From positions 5,331,193 through 5,395,192 of the forward strand of contig NW_002060949.1 of NCBI RefSeq assembly GCF_000150275.1: DNA of 64,000 nt, written 5' to 3'. Made by a program: the position numbers and the translations under genes. Every line of letters begins with the position of its first letter. Within the stretch, counting starts at the first letter, position 1. Below the pieces are notes generated by a model, which did no database searches, was not told the origin of the DNA, and saw only the letters and a list, made by a program, of their open reading frames with translations. Origin of the DNA: Trichoplax adhaerens (taxonomy: Eukaryota > Placozoa > Uniplacotomia > Trichoplacea > Trichoplacidae). Positions 31,601 to 44,557 of this stretch are shown here, piece after piece.

Positions 31601-31928
31601 ATGGTACTTAATAAAAATATGTGACACTATACCTTTATATGTAACTAGGGGTACACTCATACATACGAAGATGATTTAAATTTTTATTAATTTTCAATGG
31701 CAATTACTTATTTCTGTTTGTGTTTCTTATTATATAATACTGCGTTACCTCTATACGTAGTGATAAAGTTATAATGAAGGATCAAAAATTCACTAATATG
31801 TTATTTGCTTGTAATAGGTCTATGAAAGTTCTGATAAATCCGATAAAAAAGAAACAACAGATACTGAGAATATCAAACTTAATGATACTAGCGAGAAAGA
31901 CGTAACTAAATCCAGTTGCTGTTTTTAA
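28689..31928 (+). CDS. RAB32-like small GTPase, tandem copy 2 (217 aa)
   Basis: Exons: ATG only at 28689-28691 (donor GTAAGT; inferred), 30195-30329, 30537-30615, 30868-30896, 31013-31165, 31346-31489, 31818-31928. The total is 654 nt with consistent phases. P-loop GKNHTGKSS is complete. The switch I side reads MGVDFALKVINWD (Met for Ile). G3 reads WDVQGQ, so the usual Ala of WDxAGQ is Gln while the Asp, Gly and catalytic-type Gln remain. Switch II is DFNEKMTH. G4 LLANKCD and G5 WFETSAK are intact, and the end SSCCF is a CCX prenylation motif. Most like copy 1, from which it differs throughout, so the pair is not very recent. Nucleotide binding is expected; whether hydrolysis or effector choice is changed is unknown. 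It lies between a tandem repeat upstream and a duplicated flank downstream, both shared with its neighbours. Confidence 0.85.
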
Positions 31929-32839
31929 ACTTTATTAATTTGCTAGTATAGTATTACAGAATTGATTAAAAATTGCGCAATGGGTTATATCTCGTAGTAA
32001 TGACGATATTTACATTTTTAGCGTTAATTACATTATAACTTAAAAATTGTTTTCATATATTAACATATATTTTTCTTTACTAGTTATTTTAAATACTGAA
32101 TTAATTTGTAATAGTAGAATGAAATAATCTTTTATTATAAATAAGAATATTGAAAACCTTAATGATTAGCAACTTTGATATCTATTCGATTCCTAGCTAT
32201 CAAATAGTGATATATCTATCACACTAATTACTGAAAAACTAAATTAATTTCGTTTACAAAAGAATATATTTTATGATTAGCAAAATCATATAATGAGGTT
32301 TGTAATCTAGATCTTAAATATCTACTGTAGAACATTTTAAAGATCCATAAACTTTATAGTTAACAATCATATCGCTTATCTAGTTCATACATATATATAT
32401 ATTTACTGCATCATGAACTCACTCATCGTAATCTCAAAAAAAATTTCTTTCTTTGGTTGATGTATGCTATAACCTGATTGACTAAATGAATATAAATAAA
32501 TAAGCTTTTTTGATATAGCTAATTTTCTCCATACATTAAGAAATCATCGCATTTATATACGAATTACAATATTGCTATTTAAGATTAGTGTACATCCTAA
32601 CATCTGTGAACGGTTTAACAATAAACTCGACGATAGTTGATATCATTAAAGCAATTACTATAATTTTAGGATCTTAAACAATAATGTAACATATTTACAG
32701 TCGATGCATACCATTAAATTAATAGACTAAATTCCGTCGAGAATTATGATTAAGACTTTATATCGAACAAAAATTAACCTTTGTATTGGAAAATCAAGTA
32801 ACATTAAATGCACTAATAATTGGATACTTTTATCCACTA

Positions 32840-33240
32840 ATATCAGGGGAAAACTCCTACTATAAAATCTTCTTTTGTTACGAAGATTAACCAAGTAGAT
32901 AATTGCAAGCAAAGTACACTTAGGTCATACACTTTGTGTTTTTTTACCGTAAGATGGGCGAACTTGATTTTGCATTACGTTCCTTTGTACAGCTATTATA
33001 TCATTATTATGATTATTGGCATACCTCAGTAGGGACTACTAATGTCCCTGACCTCAGTATAAGTGTAGTTATGAATACTGCTGCCCTATACTGCATTAGC
33101 AATCACACTATAGGAAATATTATGCTGTTATTAGTTAGTTTAACCTGTACAAGTGAGTATATATGCGTATATAGTATACGGGCTAGTAATTACCAGTAAA
33201 ATCAGGTGCCACGGTGCTTGAAGCAGGGACTACTTAGTAA
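32840..33240. repeat. Duplicated upstream module of the RAB32-like units
   Basis: The block contains TTACGAAGATTAACCAA, CTTAGGTCAT, GATTTTGCA, TATACTGCATTAGCAATCA and GGCTAGT-TTACCAGT. The same ordered words occur upstream of copy 2 (about 28390-28560, with tandem-repeat sequence before it) and at about 37750-38190. It therefore marks the 5' flank of each duplicated unit. The 87-codon plus-strand open frame at 32936-33199 lies inside it and shows no similarity to a known protein. Confidence 0.6.
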
Positions 33241-33436
33241 GAACGGTAATCCCTGTTATAACGGTGACTACTAAAAAAGTCGCTTTCTTTTACTACAGTA
33301 GCCCATACTTATAGACAGTAGATAATATTTAAGTATAATAGATTCTTTTACTAGTAGTTTGTTAAATACTACTTAAACTAAACATCTGGATTGCTATGAA
33401 CCGCTTACTACTTTTCTTTCCTCTCTCTACTGAAAT

Positions 33437-36400
33437 AGATGTGATTAGTAAAGATGTTTTACTACTTTCCGACAATATGCTCGAAATAATATACGCTAAA
33501 AATTAATCAGTTATAATTTGTAGAGGTATAATTATTACAAAATTTATTGACCTAAGAGTTATAAAAAAGTTATCTATACTGTGAGCTATTTAAAGCAATC
33601 AATATGCAAAATCGGTATTCGGATAATAGCAATAATGTAATTGTAGTAATAGCTCATTCAATATGTAGACCTTATCGTCACCGATGACTTGATACAATAG
33701 TGATATATTGTAGTAATGATTGTAATAATTTGCGATAGAGTAAAAATTGGATCACTTTATATACATACGAGTCATTATCTCTGAGCTATTTGACTGTAAA
33801 TCGTAATAATACTATTCTATCATATGGATATAAGGTTCTAAGGAATTACTTAACTTTGCTAATATTTTATCACAAACGTAAAAACGTACTTTAGTATGTT
33901 AATAATTACGATCATAATGGTAAAGTTTGAGATTATAATCAATAGTAAGCGGACTGTCGCAATATCTTATTCTTTACTGTTAGCACTCTTTCTTGCAAGC
34001 GGTCTATTAAGAGTGTGAACAGACATGATACAATGATTGTTATACAGCTTGACGTACACAATCATCGATTTTTAAAAATCTAACTCTAGCCCTAACACTA
34101 AGTGCTACTTTATATATTACTTGGATTTAATTCGCATAATTAAAGATGCAAAACAACACTTTAGAGAAGGAAGATTATTTATTAAAGTTATCATGGTTGG
34201 AGGTTATTCTGTGGGAACAATTAGCATCAGGCGAAGATATACATACGGATATTTTCGTGAGAGTTACAAAACTACGGTAAAATTACAACATAAATTAGTT
34301 ATCGATCTTCATTTATTGAATAATTATAGTAACTTTTAATATACGCTATTTATGACTAATCATTGAAGATCAACTATAATATACTTAATGAGTAAAACTA
34401 ATAATATAGATTTATTCATATTATCTAAAACCATTGACCACTAAAAGATCCTTTATTTTCACTCTACTACTTGCACAGTACAACTAGTGACGTTTAATAA
34501 CAAATGCAAAATCATCTTCAATTTATAGATAGGAGTTAACTTTGGTTTGAAAGCTATTAATTTGGATACGAAGAATGAAATGAAATTATAGCTATGGGAT
34601 ATCAGTGGTATCACAGAATTAATTATTCAACTGCTAGATAAAATTTTCATATTTTATATATTTCATTCAGTAGAAATTAGGAGCTTCGTGCAAGTTCCTG
34701 CACTATATCTTTTAATCGATTCTTATATCATATACACAGACACATACGTATTTATTATTTTAACATGTCTTGACTATGAGAATACAATGGTAGCATTATC
34801 ATTTCAACATACAGAGTTATAGCTAACTTTAAATCATTATGATTCTTTTCACTCATATATTTAAAAAGCCGGACAAATTTATGGGAATATAGAAAGAGTA
34901 AACATCATAACAATACGAATATTGTATAACTAAATAAATTCCTACAAATTTTTTTCATCTGTCAGACTCACAATTTTTCTCTAATATGGAACTCTAATTC
35001 GATAATTGAAACACTGCGTAGATGGTTTACTATAGAGAAGCTATGGGTGCTATTGGCGTTTATAGTGTAATCGAGAAAAAAACTTTTGAAATTACTAAAA
35101 GGTGGAAAAGGGACATTGATAGCAAAGTCTCTCTTCCCGATGGTTCCTCAATTTCTGCAATTTTATTAGCAAATAAGGTAACTATAAATAGACAATGTTT
35201 ATATGATCTTATAAGTTTATAAGTCTCTATAACAATGTAAAAGTTAAGTTAACATTCTATAAATAGTGTGAAGTACAGTTTCGGTATATGAAAATAGATA
35301 ATGGTAATGATCGCTGATATAAATATCTATATTACTTAATCTATATTACGATGGTGCGATCAAATGAAAGTTAGAGATCACAACGATCCAGAATATCTTG
35401 ATTTATTTATCCAAGACAACGGTTATATAAAATGGTTTGAAACATCAGCTAAGACTAATCTAAATATTGACAAGGCGTTCAGAAGTTTAGCAGAAGAGGT
35501 AAAATAATAATGGATGTGCATATATTAAAATTTGTAACCACTTTGAATTCCAACTTAAGCTAAGCTTGGCGGAAAACATCAATTTATTATAATTTCAATA
35601 ACAGACTTATAAAAAATTACTTAAAGAGAATTACAATAACGGCAGAATTATTGACTAAACCAACCGAATTAATGTATCAAAAATTAGATTTACTTACAAT
35701 TTAGGATTATCCTACTTACCTTCTTAATTCAGTACCGATTGAGCTATTTAACTACTAAACTACGGTACTTTTATATGCTAGGTGTAGTAGTTGATTGTAT
35801 AGGACGATCGATATATCACTCTAAAGTATTCTAAACTAAACTAACAATTAATCGCATATGTTAAAATCAATTCTACCCTAGAATCCAAAAATTACTAAAT
35901 TAATATAATCATACTTCAACTATAAGTACAATATAACCAAAAACCTAAGATAAAGCTGCATTCTTAAACTAGAACCCAAATCAAAACCTTCAGGTTCACA
36001 TTATATTGCAGAACAAAGTAATACAACTTTTACTATACATTATAAACAAGATTAGGTACAAGTTTTATCCGAATTAAAAGCGCAAATATTATAGTAATTA
36101 AACATATAGGTTAAATTACGTAAGATTTAAGAAAAAGTATACCGTTCAATATTACTAAGATATTACCTGAATAAAATAATCGGATTTACAGTTTACTACG
36201 ATACCGTACTAAATGAAATTCATTGTAATTACACTAAACTATTAGTTACTTTTAAAGCAACAGTGCCAATTAAAACACAAAATTTTGGATGAGAATTCTA
36301 AAAGCCAACCTTCATTATAATGAAATGTTGCTATGATCATTGTATTAATTCTTTTTATATACAGATAGGATAGTATTTAGAAATAAATTTAATGATCACA

Positions 36401-36794
36401 CAATATCTAAATCTACAGTACTATCAATGCTTTATAATTAAAAGGATCATTTAATAATGAAAATATGCAACTGCCACCGTAGCTTTGTAAATCGTTAGAA
36501 ACAACTACAGTTACTGTATATATGCGTACGTTGGTGATTTATATTTCTATTAATTTACAATCTTTTTGCTTATCTTTATTCCTCTTTCTAGTTTTTGACA
36601 TTATATTATTCTTTATATTTTGCAAATTAAATACATAATAACAATTTTACTGATATGTAATATATAACAGATCTATGAAAGAGTCTGATAAACTCAATAA
36701 AAAGAAAATAGCAGATTCTGGAGCTGTCGATCTTAATGATTCTAACGATACTAACGAGAAAGAGCGACTGATGTTTAATTTTTGTATTTTTTAA
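33437..36794 (+). pseudogene. RAB32-like pseudogene, tandem copy 3
   Basis: All exon homologues are present in order: start region ~33437, then 34146-34276, 34529-34607, ~34871-34896, ~35022-35176, 35355-35498 and 36671-36794. Five kinds of damage are visible. (1) The start ATG is followed by TGATTAG rather than a donor. (2) The first main exon has an indel that shifts its beginning, and the P-loop Lys is gone (GGYSVGTIS). (3) An in-frame TAG lies at 34589-34591, just before LWDIS. (4) The acceptor before the CDQMKV exon is GG instead of AG. (5) The last exon is frameshifted and ends NFCIF, without the double cysteine. The G4/G5 exons still read well (AILLANK, WFETSAK), so inactivation is moderately recent. 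Confidence 0.88.
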
Positions 36795-37749
36795 TTTTGT
36801 TAATTTACTGCTATCACAAAATAAATGTAAAACTATACAATTTTATATGTATACTATTTATATGTACTCTCTTATTCATTAGTTGCTTTGGTATCAGAAG
36901 GAAATAATGGTTATTGTAAATAACGATATCGTAAACTTTAGTAAATATTAGCTTTATTATCTTTTTTCTGATTCCTTGTTATTGGAATCAGATAATTATG
37001 AATCTGCCATATTTTATTACAGAAAGCCAAATTTCATTAATAGAGATACATTTAAAGTCTTATTTGTCTGATTACTGTGTATTATATATTCTGACTGACT
37101 AACGAGACGTGAATAAATAAAGGGCTTTTTATGATTGGTTTTAAAAATTTTTTTAAATGTTGACTTTGAATACAAGTTACGAGTATATTGCAAATTGGAA
37201 ACCAATATGTAGTACAATGTGCGTAGATTGTGTAGCCATACGCGTAAATATGGCAATAAATGACGTAATTATCCTCATATAGCACACCATAAAATATACG
37301 ATACTGTACCTTTGTATGTAACCTCTACATTCATATTATTTTGTTACAGTTAGATATAGAATATGAATGTTACATTATATACTACGCGTTACTATTATTG
37401 TCATATTGAAATAAAATTAGTTTAAAACACAGGCATTTTACTAGTGTGATTAACAGGATATAGCAGATATTAGCGATAAGTCAATGCTATAATAATTTTA
37501 CAGATTATATGGTATTAAGAGTTTTTAATTTTAACAGTGTCAGCCGAAATAAACTGAATATGTTCTGTAGAAATAAAATATAGTCAGCTAATTACCAAAT
37601 AAGAGACAATAATGGCATAAAAACACACTACGAACAACGTAAAATTGACATAGATTATAGTAAAGTAATCGTGCTATTTTCTGATGCAAAAGTGATCAGA
37701 AATAAAGCGTCCGATAGAAATTTTTCCTTATGTAAAGTATAAACGTTAA
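36795..37749. other. 3' flank of the RAB32-like pseudogene
   Basis: AT-rich sequence aligned in part with the 3' flanks of copies 1 and 2, including the CTGACTGACTAA block and an AATAAA at 37112-37117. Overlapping minus-strand frames of ~70-80 codons occur here but have no recognisable product. Confidence 0.45.
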
Positions 37750-38190
37750 ATACACAGTGTTTTAAACCTCCTTTTATTACAAAGATTGGCCAATTTGATC
37801 ATTCTAGACAAAATATACTTAGCTTATAATTACCATACTTTGGGCATTGACTTCAAGACGAGTAAATTGATTTTGCACAATGTACCTCAGCGCTAGTATA
37901 CTATTGTCTTAATCTGCGTCAGCAGAGTATAAATGTGAAATGTATAGTGTTTTAAATCTCTTCTATTGCGAAGATTGACCAAATTTGATCATTCCAAGCA
38001 AGTGTACTTACGTAGGTCATGATTACCGTGCATGAGGTATAGTATTTTGACCTAACGACAATTAAACTTGATTTTGCACAATATACCTCAATACCACTAC
38101 TATACTGTTTACTTATACTGCATTAGCAATCAATTATGGAAATGCTATACGATCGTTAGTTTTCGACATATGTATATTACCTAAACGTTA
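37750..38190. repeat. Two tandem ~195-bp copies of the RAB-unit upstream module
   Basis: The words GTGTTTTAAA-CTC, TTACAAAGATTG/TTGCGAAGATTG, CCAA-TTTGATCATTC, GATTTTGCACAAT and TATACCTCA appear twice, beginning near 37757 and 37950. A third, shorter start is near 38200. No GTPase exon follows. Instead a 3'-UTR-like block (TTTGATTGATGTA) appears at about 38353-38370, suggesting a fourth unit that lost its coding part. Confidence 0.55.
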
Positions 38191-38900
38191 AATATCTAGT
38201 GTTTTAAATCTGTATAGATATTTACTGTATGCACAATATAGCGCAATAGAGATCCTTATCACGCTTAAGATGAATAATCGTGATTCTTATCCGAGTTATT
38301 CACCATGTTATAAGTTCATTCATCATGATTCTCAGTAAAATCTTTCTTATTCATTTGATTGATGTAGATTATATATCTTCTCTACTAAGATAAAGAAATG
38401 AAATGGTTTTATTGGGTATTAACTGATTTTCATTACTATGTTTAAGACTTGCTTGTATTAGCATTTTGCCGATCCTCTTGGAAATCAGTATTCAGCATAT
38501 GTACGAACTGTACGTTAATTTATTAGACTACTATCTATGAAATTGTAGAATGACACATTTGATGTCCTTGCATTTTAAAGCATACGCTAACCTAAATATA
38601 ACATTTGACAGTTGAGGCGTACTCACTCTCACCGAACAGAATTAATTGCAACACACACTCGAACCCAGGAAAATAGAAAACCTTATGCATTTCTTATGGT
38701 ATACTATTACTGCATAGACCGCTCACATATCGATAAGTATATGGAGTGATTATGTTCTCATATTCAGGAATAGATCAAACAGTTATTACTAATAATATAA
38801 ACTTCTACTTTAATTGTAATTAGCCTCTTTTATTGTGTCACATTCTCGAAAGATGCCCTATAGCATGGTACAAGACAGAAGGAAACTTCGCACATTAAGA
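38191..38900. other. Non-coding tail of the RAB array, convergent with PREP
   Basis: It contains the 3'-UTR-like block noted at ~38353 and an AATCAGTATTCAGCATATG word matching the 3' flank of copy 1 near 26672. The rest should be PREP 3' UTR on the minus strand. No exon is seen. Confidence 0.4.
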
Positions 38901-41900
38901 TTAGTTCGCTGAAACACCACAACGCCATGACAAGTTCAAATTCTCGGCAATAACTGCATACATATCAGCAGCTTCTTCGATCTTATAGATTGAAACAATC
39001 ATTAAATCAAGTTAGGCAATTAGGTTTTTACTAAATTAAAAATTTGGATCATTAAAATGTAGATAACTAACAATTTTGGCCGTAGGCTTTCCAGCACCAT
39101 GTCCAGCTTTTGTCTCAATTCGAATGAGCAAAGGATTGATCTGTAAATGAGCCAAAAATATCATTATGAGCAGGAGAGAAAGAGAGCATATTATTATGAA
39201 ATTAAGTTACTTAAATAAACAATTAACCGCTTACTTGGTGCGGTAAAGAGCCAAGTTCATGTTGTATAGCAGCTATAAACTTATACGAATGCAGGGGAAC
39301 AACTCTATCATCATGGTCAGCTGTCATTAATAGTAATGCTGGATACTGTATATTAGGGTTTGAAGAGGCCTTAATGCTGTGGAGAGGCGAATATCTACAA
39401 GTATTACACAATGGCAATTGGTAATATTAGAGAGACAATTCAATGATACAATTAAAACGTGAACCGTAAGTTAATCTTACTTTATAAGATAATTAAACTC
39501 TTCTTCGCTATCACTGGCACAACCATAATCAGTGGTCCTATAAATAATTAGGATTATTAGATGATTACATGAGCGTCTGTATTGAATAATTTAAATCTCA
39601 AATGCTGCTTAATTAAATGTACCAAGCATGACCAATAGTGAATTTGTGAAACTTCAGCATATCGAGGACTCTGGATTAGAAATAATAAATAGATTAGCGT
39701 AAAACTTCTATTATTGTGAATTAGTTCATATTATGGACATTCATAAATAATATTCCGATAACAGCATTATACAAATATATACCCGACTTGACTTATGACA
39801 CAACGGAATAAATCTGGTCGTTGATTCATGCAGGCGCATACCAAAAGTCCGCCGTTCGAACCGCCATTGATTGCGATTAATCTTGAAGAGGTATATTTAT
39901 TATCAATTAGAAATTCCGCAGCCCCAATGAAATCATCAAAAACGTTCTGTTTTTTGTCTTTTACACCAGCTTTATGCCACTTTTCTCCATATTCACTAAT
40001 TTTACGTCATTTCAAAATCAATATGAAGATTAAAATATCTAAATATTGTATAAGCTCTATACAGATGATTTTTATTTACTATAAATATAAATTAGATTGT
40101 GTATACCCTCCTCCTCTGATATTTGGCACAGCTAGAATACCTCCCAAATGATAGATAAACATCAATCTGGAAACACTAAAAAACGGAGTCAAGGAAATAT
40201 TAAAACCACCATAGCCGTACAAAAGTGTAGGGTGGCTACCATTTAGTTCAATTCCCTAAATATTCATAGAATTATAAGATATGTAATTATAGGAAGATAA
40301 AAGGCAATTTTTGATAATAGTGAAATATTTTTACCTTTTTGTGAACAATAAACATTGGGATTGTAGTTCCATCCTTGCTTTTAAAGAAAACTTGACTTGT
40401 TACTAACTCAGATATATCAATGTCCTTCAGGTCAGTTTTCATAAATATCTATAAAAATAATTAATACCATTGTTGATAAACAGAAATTATATCATTTTCG
40501 ATTTATTAACCATTAATATGACTTTTACTTCAGACTGAATGTTGTCTTTTCGAAGATCACAGTAATAAATTGTTCCGGGTGTGAGAAAGGATTTGAACTG
40601 ATAGAAGATCTGTGAGTTTGCAAAAAATAGAAGACATTATTGAAGAAAAGAATTTGCGCTGGAAATATAGATCTTATTCACATAAATATACCTCAAATTG
40701 CGTTTTGCGGCCAGAGAAGCCAGCTATAGTCCCCACATCCAAAGGAAGAGTTGCAATTGAATCGCCCGAAATAGCGTCAAATATTAGAATAACATTCTAG
40801 AACAGAAAAGCTAGAATGACGATTTACTGAGTCAACTGTACTATACGATGGAAATAACATTTTAATTATGCTAGATTTATACCTTGACATCCTGAAGATA
40901 GCAAACAAATAATTTATTTTCTGCTATACATGTTGCCCATTCAAGTACATCTTTTGAATGTTCCGGTACAAGAGTTGTCCAGTTATTCTGTTATCGTCAT
41001 AAAACAATATTACGAACTTTACAAATATCCCTTAATCAATAAATTATCTACTGCTATCATTAAGAAGATTTATAAAAGTCAGATTTCGCCGTACGCATAG
41101 GCTTGAATCTCTGTTATTGTAGTGCAAGTATTAAAGTATATTCATATCATTAACTCTTACCATATCAGGATTAGTAAGATCAATGTTAATAAGCTTATAG
41201 TTGGGAGCGTTCAAATTCGTCAAAAACGTAAAAATATTTCCAAAATTGGTAACGTATTCGTACTTTGCGTCAAAGTTGTCCACGACTTTAATATATGGCA
41301 ATCTTTCTGTAATTTTAAATTTAAAGATTTAGATATATTTTTTATGTTTATAGAATACTAGCTATCGATAACCGTTCACAGTGGAGGGATTAAACGTCTC
41401 TTTATGACTTGCAGTTATAAAATCTTATATCCATACTTATGCAGTGTAGGTGTGCACTGTACAGTTCAATCGCAATTTTTAATTTTTAACAGGCTAAATA
41501 ACATATCGTAAAGCTACTTTTTTATTCATACTAGAATGTTAACATAGCCGCTATGTTTCCTAAATTCTAGGACTGCAATCATGCTTCTTTGCTTAATTTA
41601 ATAACTTTTACCGTAACTGACTAAAACGAGCGAGATCGTAGTTGGAAAGATCGTTATTTATATAATAATTAATATTTATACGAACACTAGTACTTTTACA
41701 TAGTGTTGGATTAAACATTAACGAAGCTTTATACGAACATGCACATTTAATTAATAGATAACATATTAACGCATGACGCAAGAAATTCTAAGCTTCTTAC
41801 CCTTTATACCATCAGTTAATTCAGCCAAATCGCAATAATAAAGTCGATTAACTGGATCACATCCTTCACATGCCTCCAAGACTACGTATCGACCGTCGTC

Positions 41901-44557
41901 GGTAACAGTTGCTTCACTGCAAAATTTTATATCGATTAACATTTTTTTTGTAACTCCAATGTATAGAAAATATCGTTTGTTTTAAAAACTGCAGAATTTA
42001 TGGTCTAATGAAACATTGCTGCAATGATTAATAACAGCTTGCAAACATTCTTAACGATTCGTAGAATTCGTTACTGCCTACTACTGACATAAAGTTTGTA
42101 TAATATTTTTAGAATTGTAATTATCACTGTCCTTTCAAATAAGATTATGTTCTAAGATACGTAAACGTACCAAATCCACTTTGGCTCATTGGGAAATTCT
42201 GCACAAAGAACATCTTCCGATTGTTGTGTTCCCAAATAGTGGTAATATAGCTTTTGATGAAGATTCTGCGAAGTTTCAGTTCCATCAGATTTGCTATCAA
42301 CATGATAACGATTATAAAAAACTCCTTTGTTATCATGGGTCCATGACAACGAACTGAACTTTACATCTTTTAATTCATCGGGCAACGTCTTTTGGCTATC
42401 AACTTCCATGAACTGTATACGTACATGAATATAAGAATATTACTGCATAAAAATAGCGGTAAATTGATAGACTTTGTATTCGTAATATTGTACTAGTTTC
42501 GCACAATGAAACGTTTGGATAGCGGAATGTATAAGCAAATGTGCATATTTGATATCATTTCACAAATATTGATGAACGCAATTTAAGTATACCCTAAAAC
42601 ATTATGTCAACCTAGTTGAATGACACTGTATTCAGTAGTTCCCTTACTAATTACAGATAATTTAAACTATGACACTAACATGAATGGTTTTCCAATCTGA
42701 TCCACTCTTCGATAGAGTATAAGCAAAGTATTGTCCATCCTTAGTAAAAGCATGTCTTGATAGAGCAATTGTACCATCATCTGATAATTTATTGGGATCG
42801 AAAAACACAGTTCCTTCTCCATTGAGAGAGTCCTTGGTGTAGAGGACACTGGATAATTATGAAATATAAGCCATTAGGCATGTGCTAAGTATGTACCCAC
42901 ATGCAAAGTGTGAATTCATGACCTAATTGATATATTTCGCATGCTTATATATAGTACCGTAACAAGTATACCACTACTACAATACAGTAGATAGATTATG
43001 GTGAGCTGCGCTACACTGTACAATATTATTGGAACTAGTGACAGGATTACAGGATTAATTTGTTCTTTAATGCTAGCTGTACTCCCATAGTCACCTAGCA
43101 ATATCTTGGCTGAATAGATTATCGTCTCCGTAAAGTACATGATGACTGCGAAATAAGTGTACTATCGATATTATGTATAATACTTAATACTTATTGCTCG
43201 TAAAATATTAATTGACGTTCTTTTGTAATATTTTCTTAATCTGGTACATCATTTATGATTCATCTAAGTCATGCATTTATACAGTAGATCTAATTTTATA
43301 TCTTGCATCAACCATGAATTAAAAATTGATCGTTACTACATACCCGTATGTTAGAGTAAAACATCATCCTTTCAAGTTAATATAATTCTACACGAGTAAT
43401 TAAGCTAACCTTTGATTTTGTAATCCAGAATTATAAAAGTAAAAGTATCTGTTGCCGCGTTTAAAAGGGCATCCATATTTAGGATAATCGTACAACTCTG
43501 TCAATCTAAAAGCGAATAAACAAAGCAGTCATTCGATAAGAATCGTTCAACTTTATCATACCAGTCTTCCAAGAATAATAAAATTCTACATCTTATTAAA
43601 ATGCTCGACTAGTCGACTTTAAATCGTTCAACCTTATCATAGCAGTCTTACTGAAGTTACTGTAATGCTTGACTGGTTTTAAATCGTTCAACTTTGTCAA
43701 TACTAGTCTTACAGTACAAGAATGATGAGATTGTATATCTTATGAAAGTATTTCAATGCTCGACTTGTATTACTTTCAATCGTTCAACCTTGTCCTACCA
43801 GTCTTACAAGTATAATGAAATTCTACATCCTATTAAAGAGTATTTCAATGCTCAACTTGTATACTGTACGTACTTTTAAATCTTGTCTTTGTTATAGCAG
43901 TCCTACAAGAATAATGAGATTCTACATCCTATTAAAGCATTCAAATATTGGACTTGTATACTTTAAATCGTTCAACGTTATCATACCAATTTTGTAGTAT
44001 AAGAATAATGACATTCTACATACATACTATTAAAGTATTCAACAACTGGACTTGTATACTTTAAATCATTCAACCTTGTCCTACCCAGTCTGATAGTATC
44101 AGAATAACGAAATTCTACATTTCAATTCATATATTTCAATACGCGACTAGTATACTCCATTTAAATGGCTCAAGCTTGTCATAGCAGTCTTACACAAGAA
44201 TAATGAAATTTCTACATCCTACTGAAGTATTCAAATGGTCGATTTGCATCCTTTAGAATCTACCCATTCAGGGTATACTAGAAACTAAAAGTTCTTCATT
44301 GTCATCTACGACTTGGTATTACTGTACCTGCTTTGATACTGTTGGCGAATTTTGCATTTTTTCAGATATGCATTGGTAATGTCATTTTGTGCCTTAACAA
44401 ATTCCCTTGTCTCCTCACTGTCTGGATCTTCTAACCATTGATAAGGATCAGCTACTTGTTTTCCATGATATGAATCAAAAACATTCTCTTGTCGATGGAT
44501 TTTGGGATAATGAATTCTAGACTGGGTGCTGTTCTCGGCGTCAGACATGATGATCAC
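38901..44557 (-). CDS. PREP: Prolyl endopeptidase (prolyl oligopeptidase), complete, 17 exons, ~726 aa
   Basis: Cytosolic S9A serine peptidase cleaving short peptides after proline. Exons in coding order: 44328-44557, 43410-43505, 42680-42848, 42171-42412, 41801-41916, 41161-41306, 40883-40987, 40692-40796, 40529-40609, 40335-40448, 40107-40255, 39783-39995, 39623-39670, 39481-39537, 39235-39394, 39072-39140, 38901-38981. Together they give 2181 nt with no frame break. N-terminal [18 protein letters not shown] is the family signature. The beta-propeller follows ([34 protein letters not shown]). The C-terminal hydrolase domain has [10 protein letters not shown], the nucleophile Ser in [10 protein letters not shown], the catalytic Asp in [13 protein letters not shown] and the catalytic His in [12 protein letters not shown]. 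Length is close to the ~710 aa of vertebrate PREP. The start may be the Met at 44557 or the one three codons later (MSDAENS). No signal peptide. Expected active. Confidence 0.95.
43541..44252. repeat. Tandem repeat in PREP intron 1, ~8 copies of 60-100 bp
   Basis: Units start near 43541, 43620, 43681, 43777, 43877, 43965, 44063 and 44163. The core is AATCGTTCAACCTTRTC, then TACCAGTCTTACA, AAGAATAATGA-ATTCTACATCCTATTAAAG in pieces, then ATTCAA-G-TCGACTTGTATACTTT. Copies vary by substitutions and indels. It fills most of the first intron. Two overlapping plus-strand open frames inside it are repeat artefacts. Confidence 0.85.

Noticed and set aside
39783-39995. Plus-strand 107-codon frame over 39828-40151
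   Set aside because: It is the antisense shadow of the PREP exon carrying the catalytic serine.
43541-44252. CRISPR array considered because of spaced repeats
   Set aside because: Unit length and spacing vary, there are no unique spacers, no cas genes, and it lies inside a eukaryotic intron.
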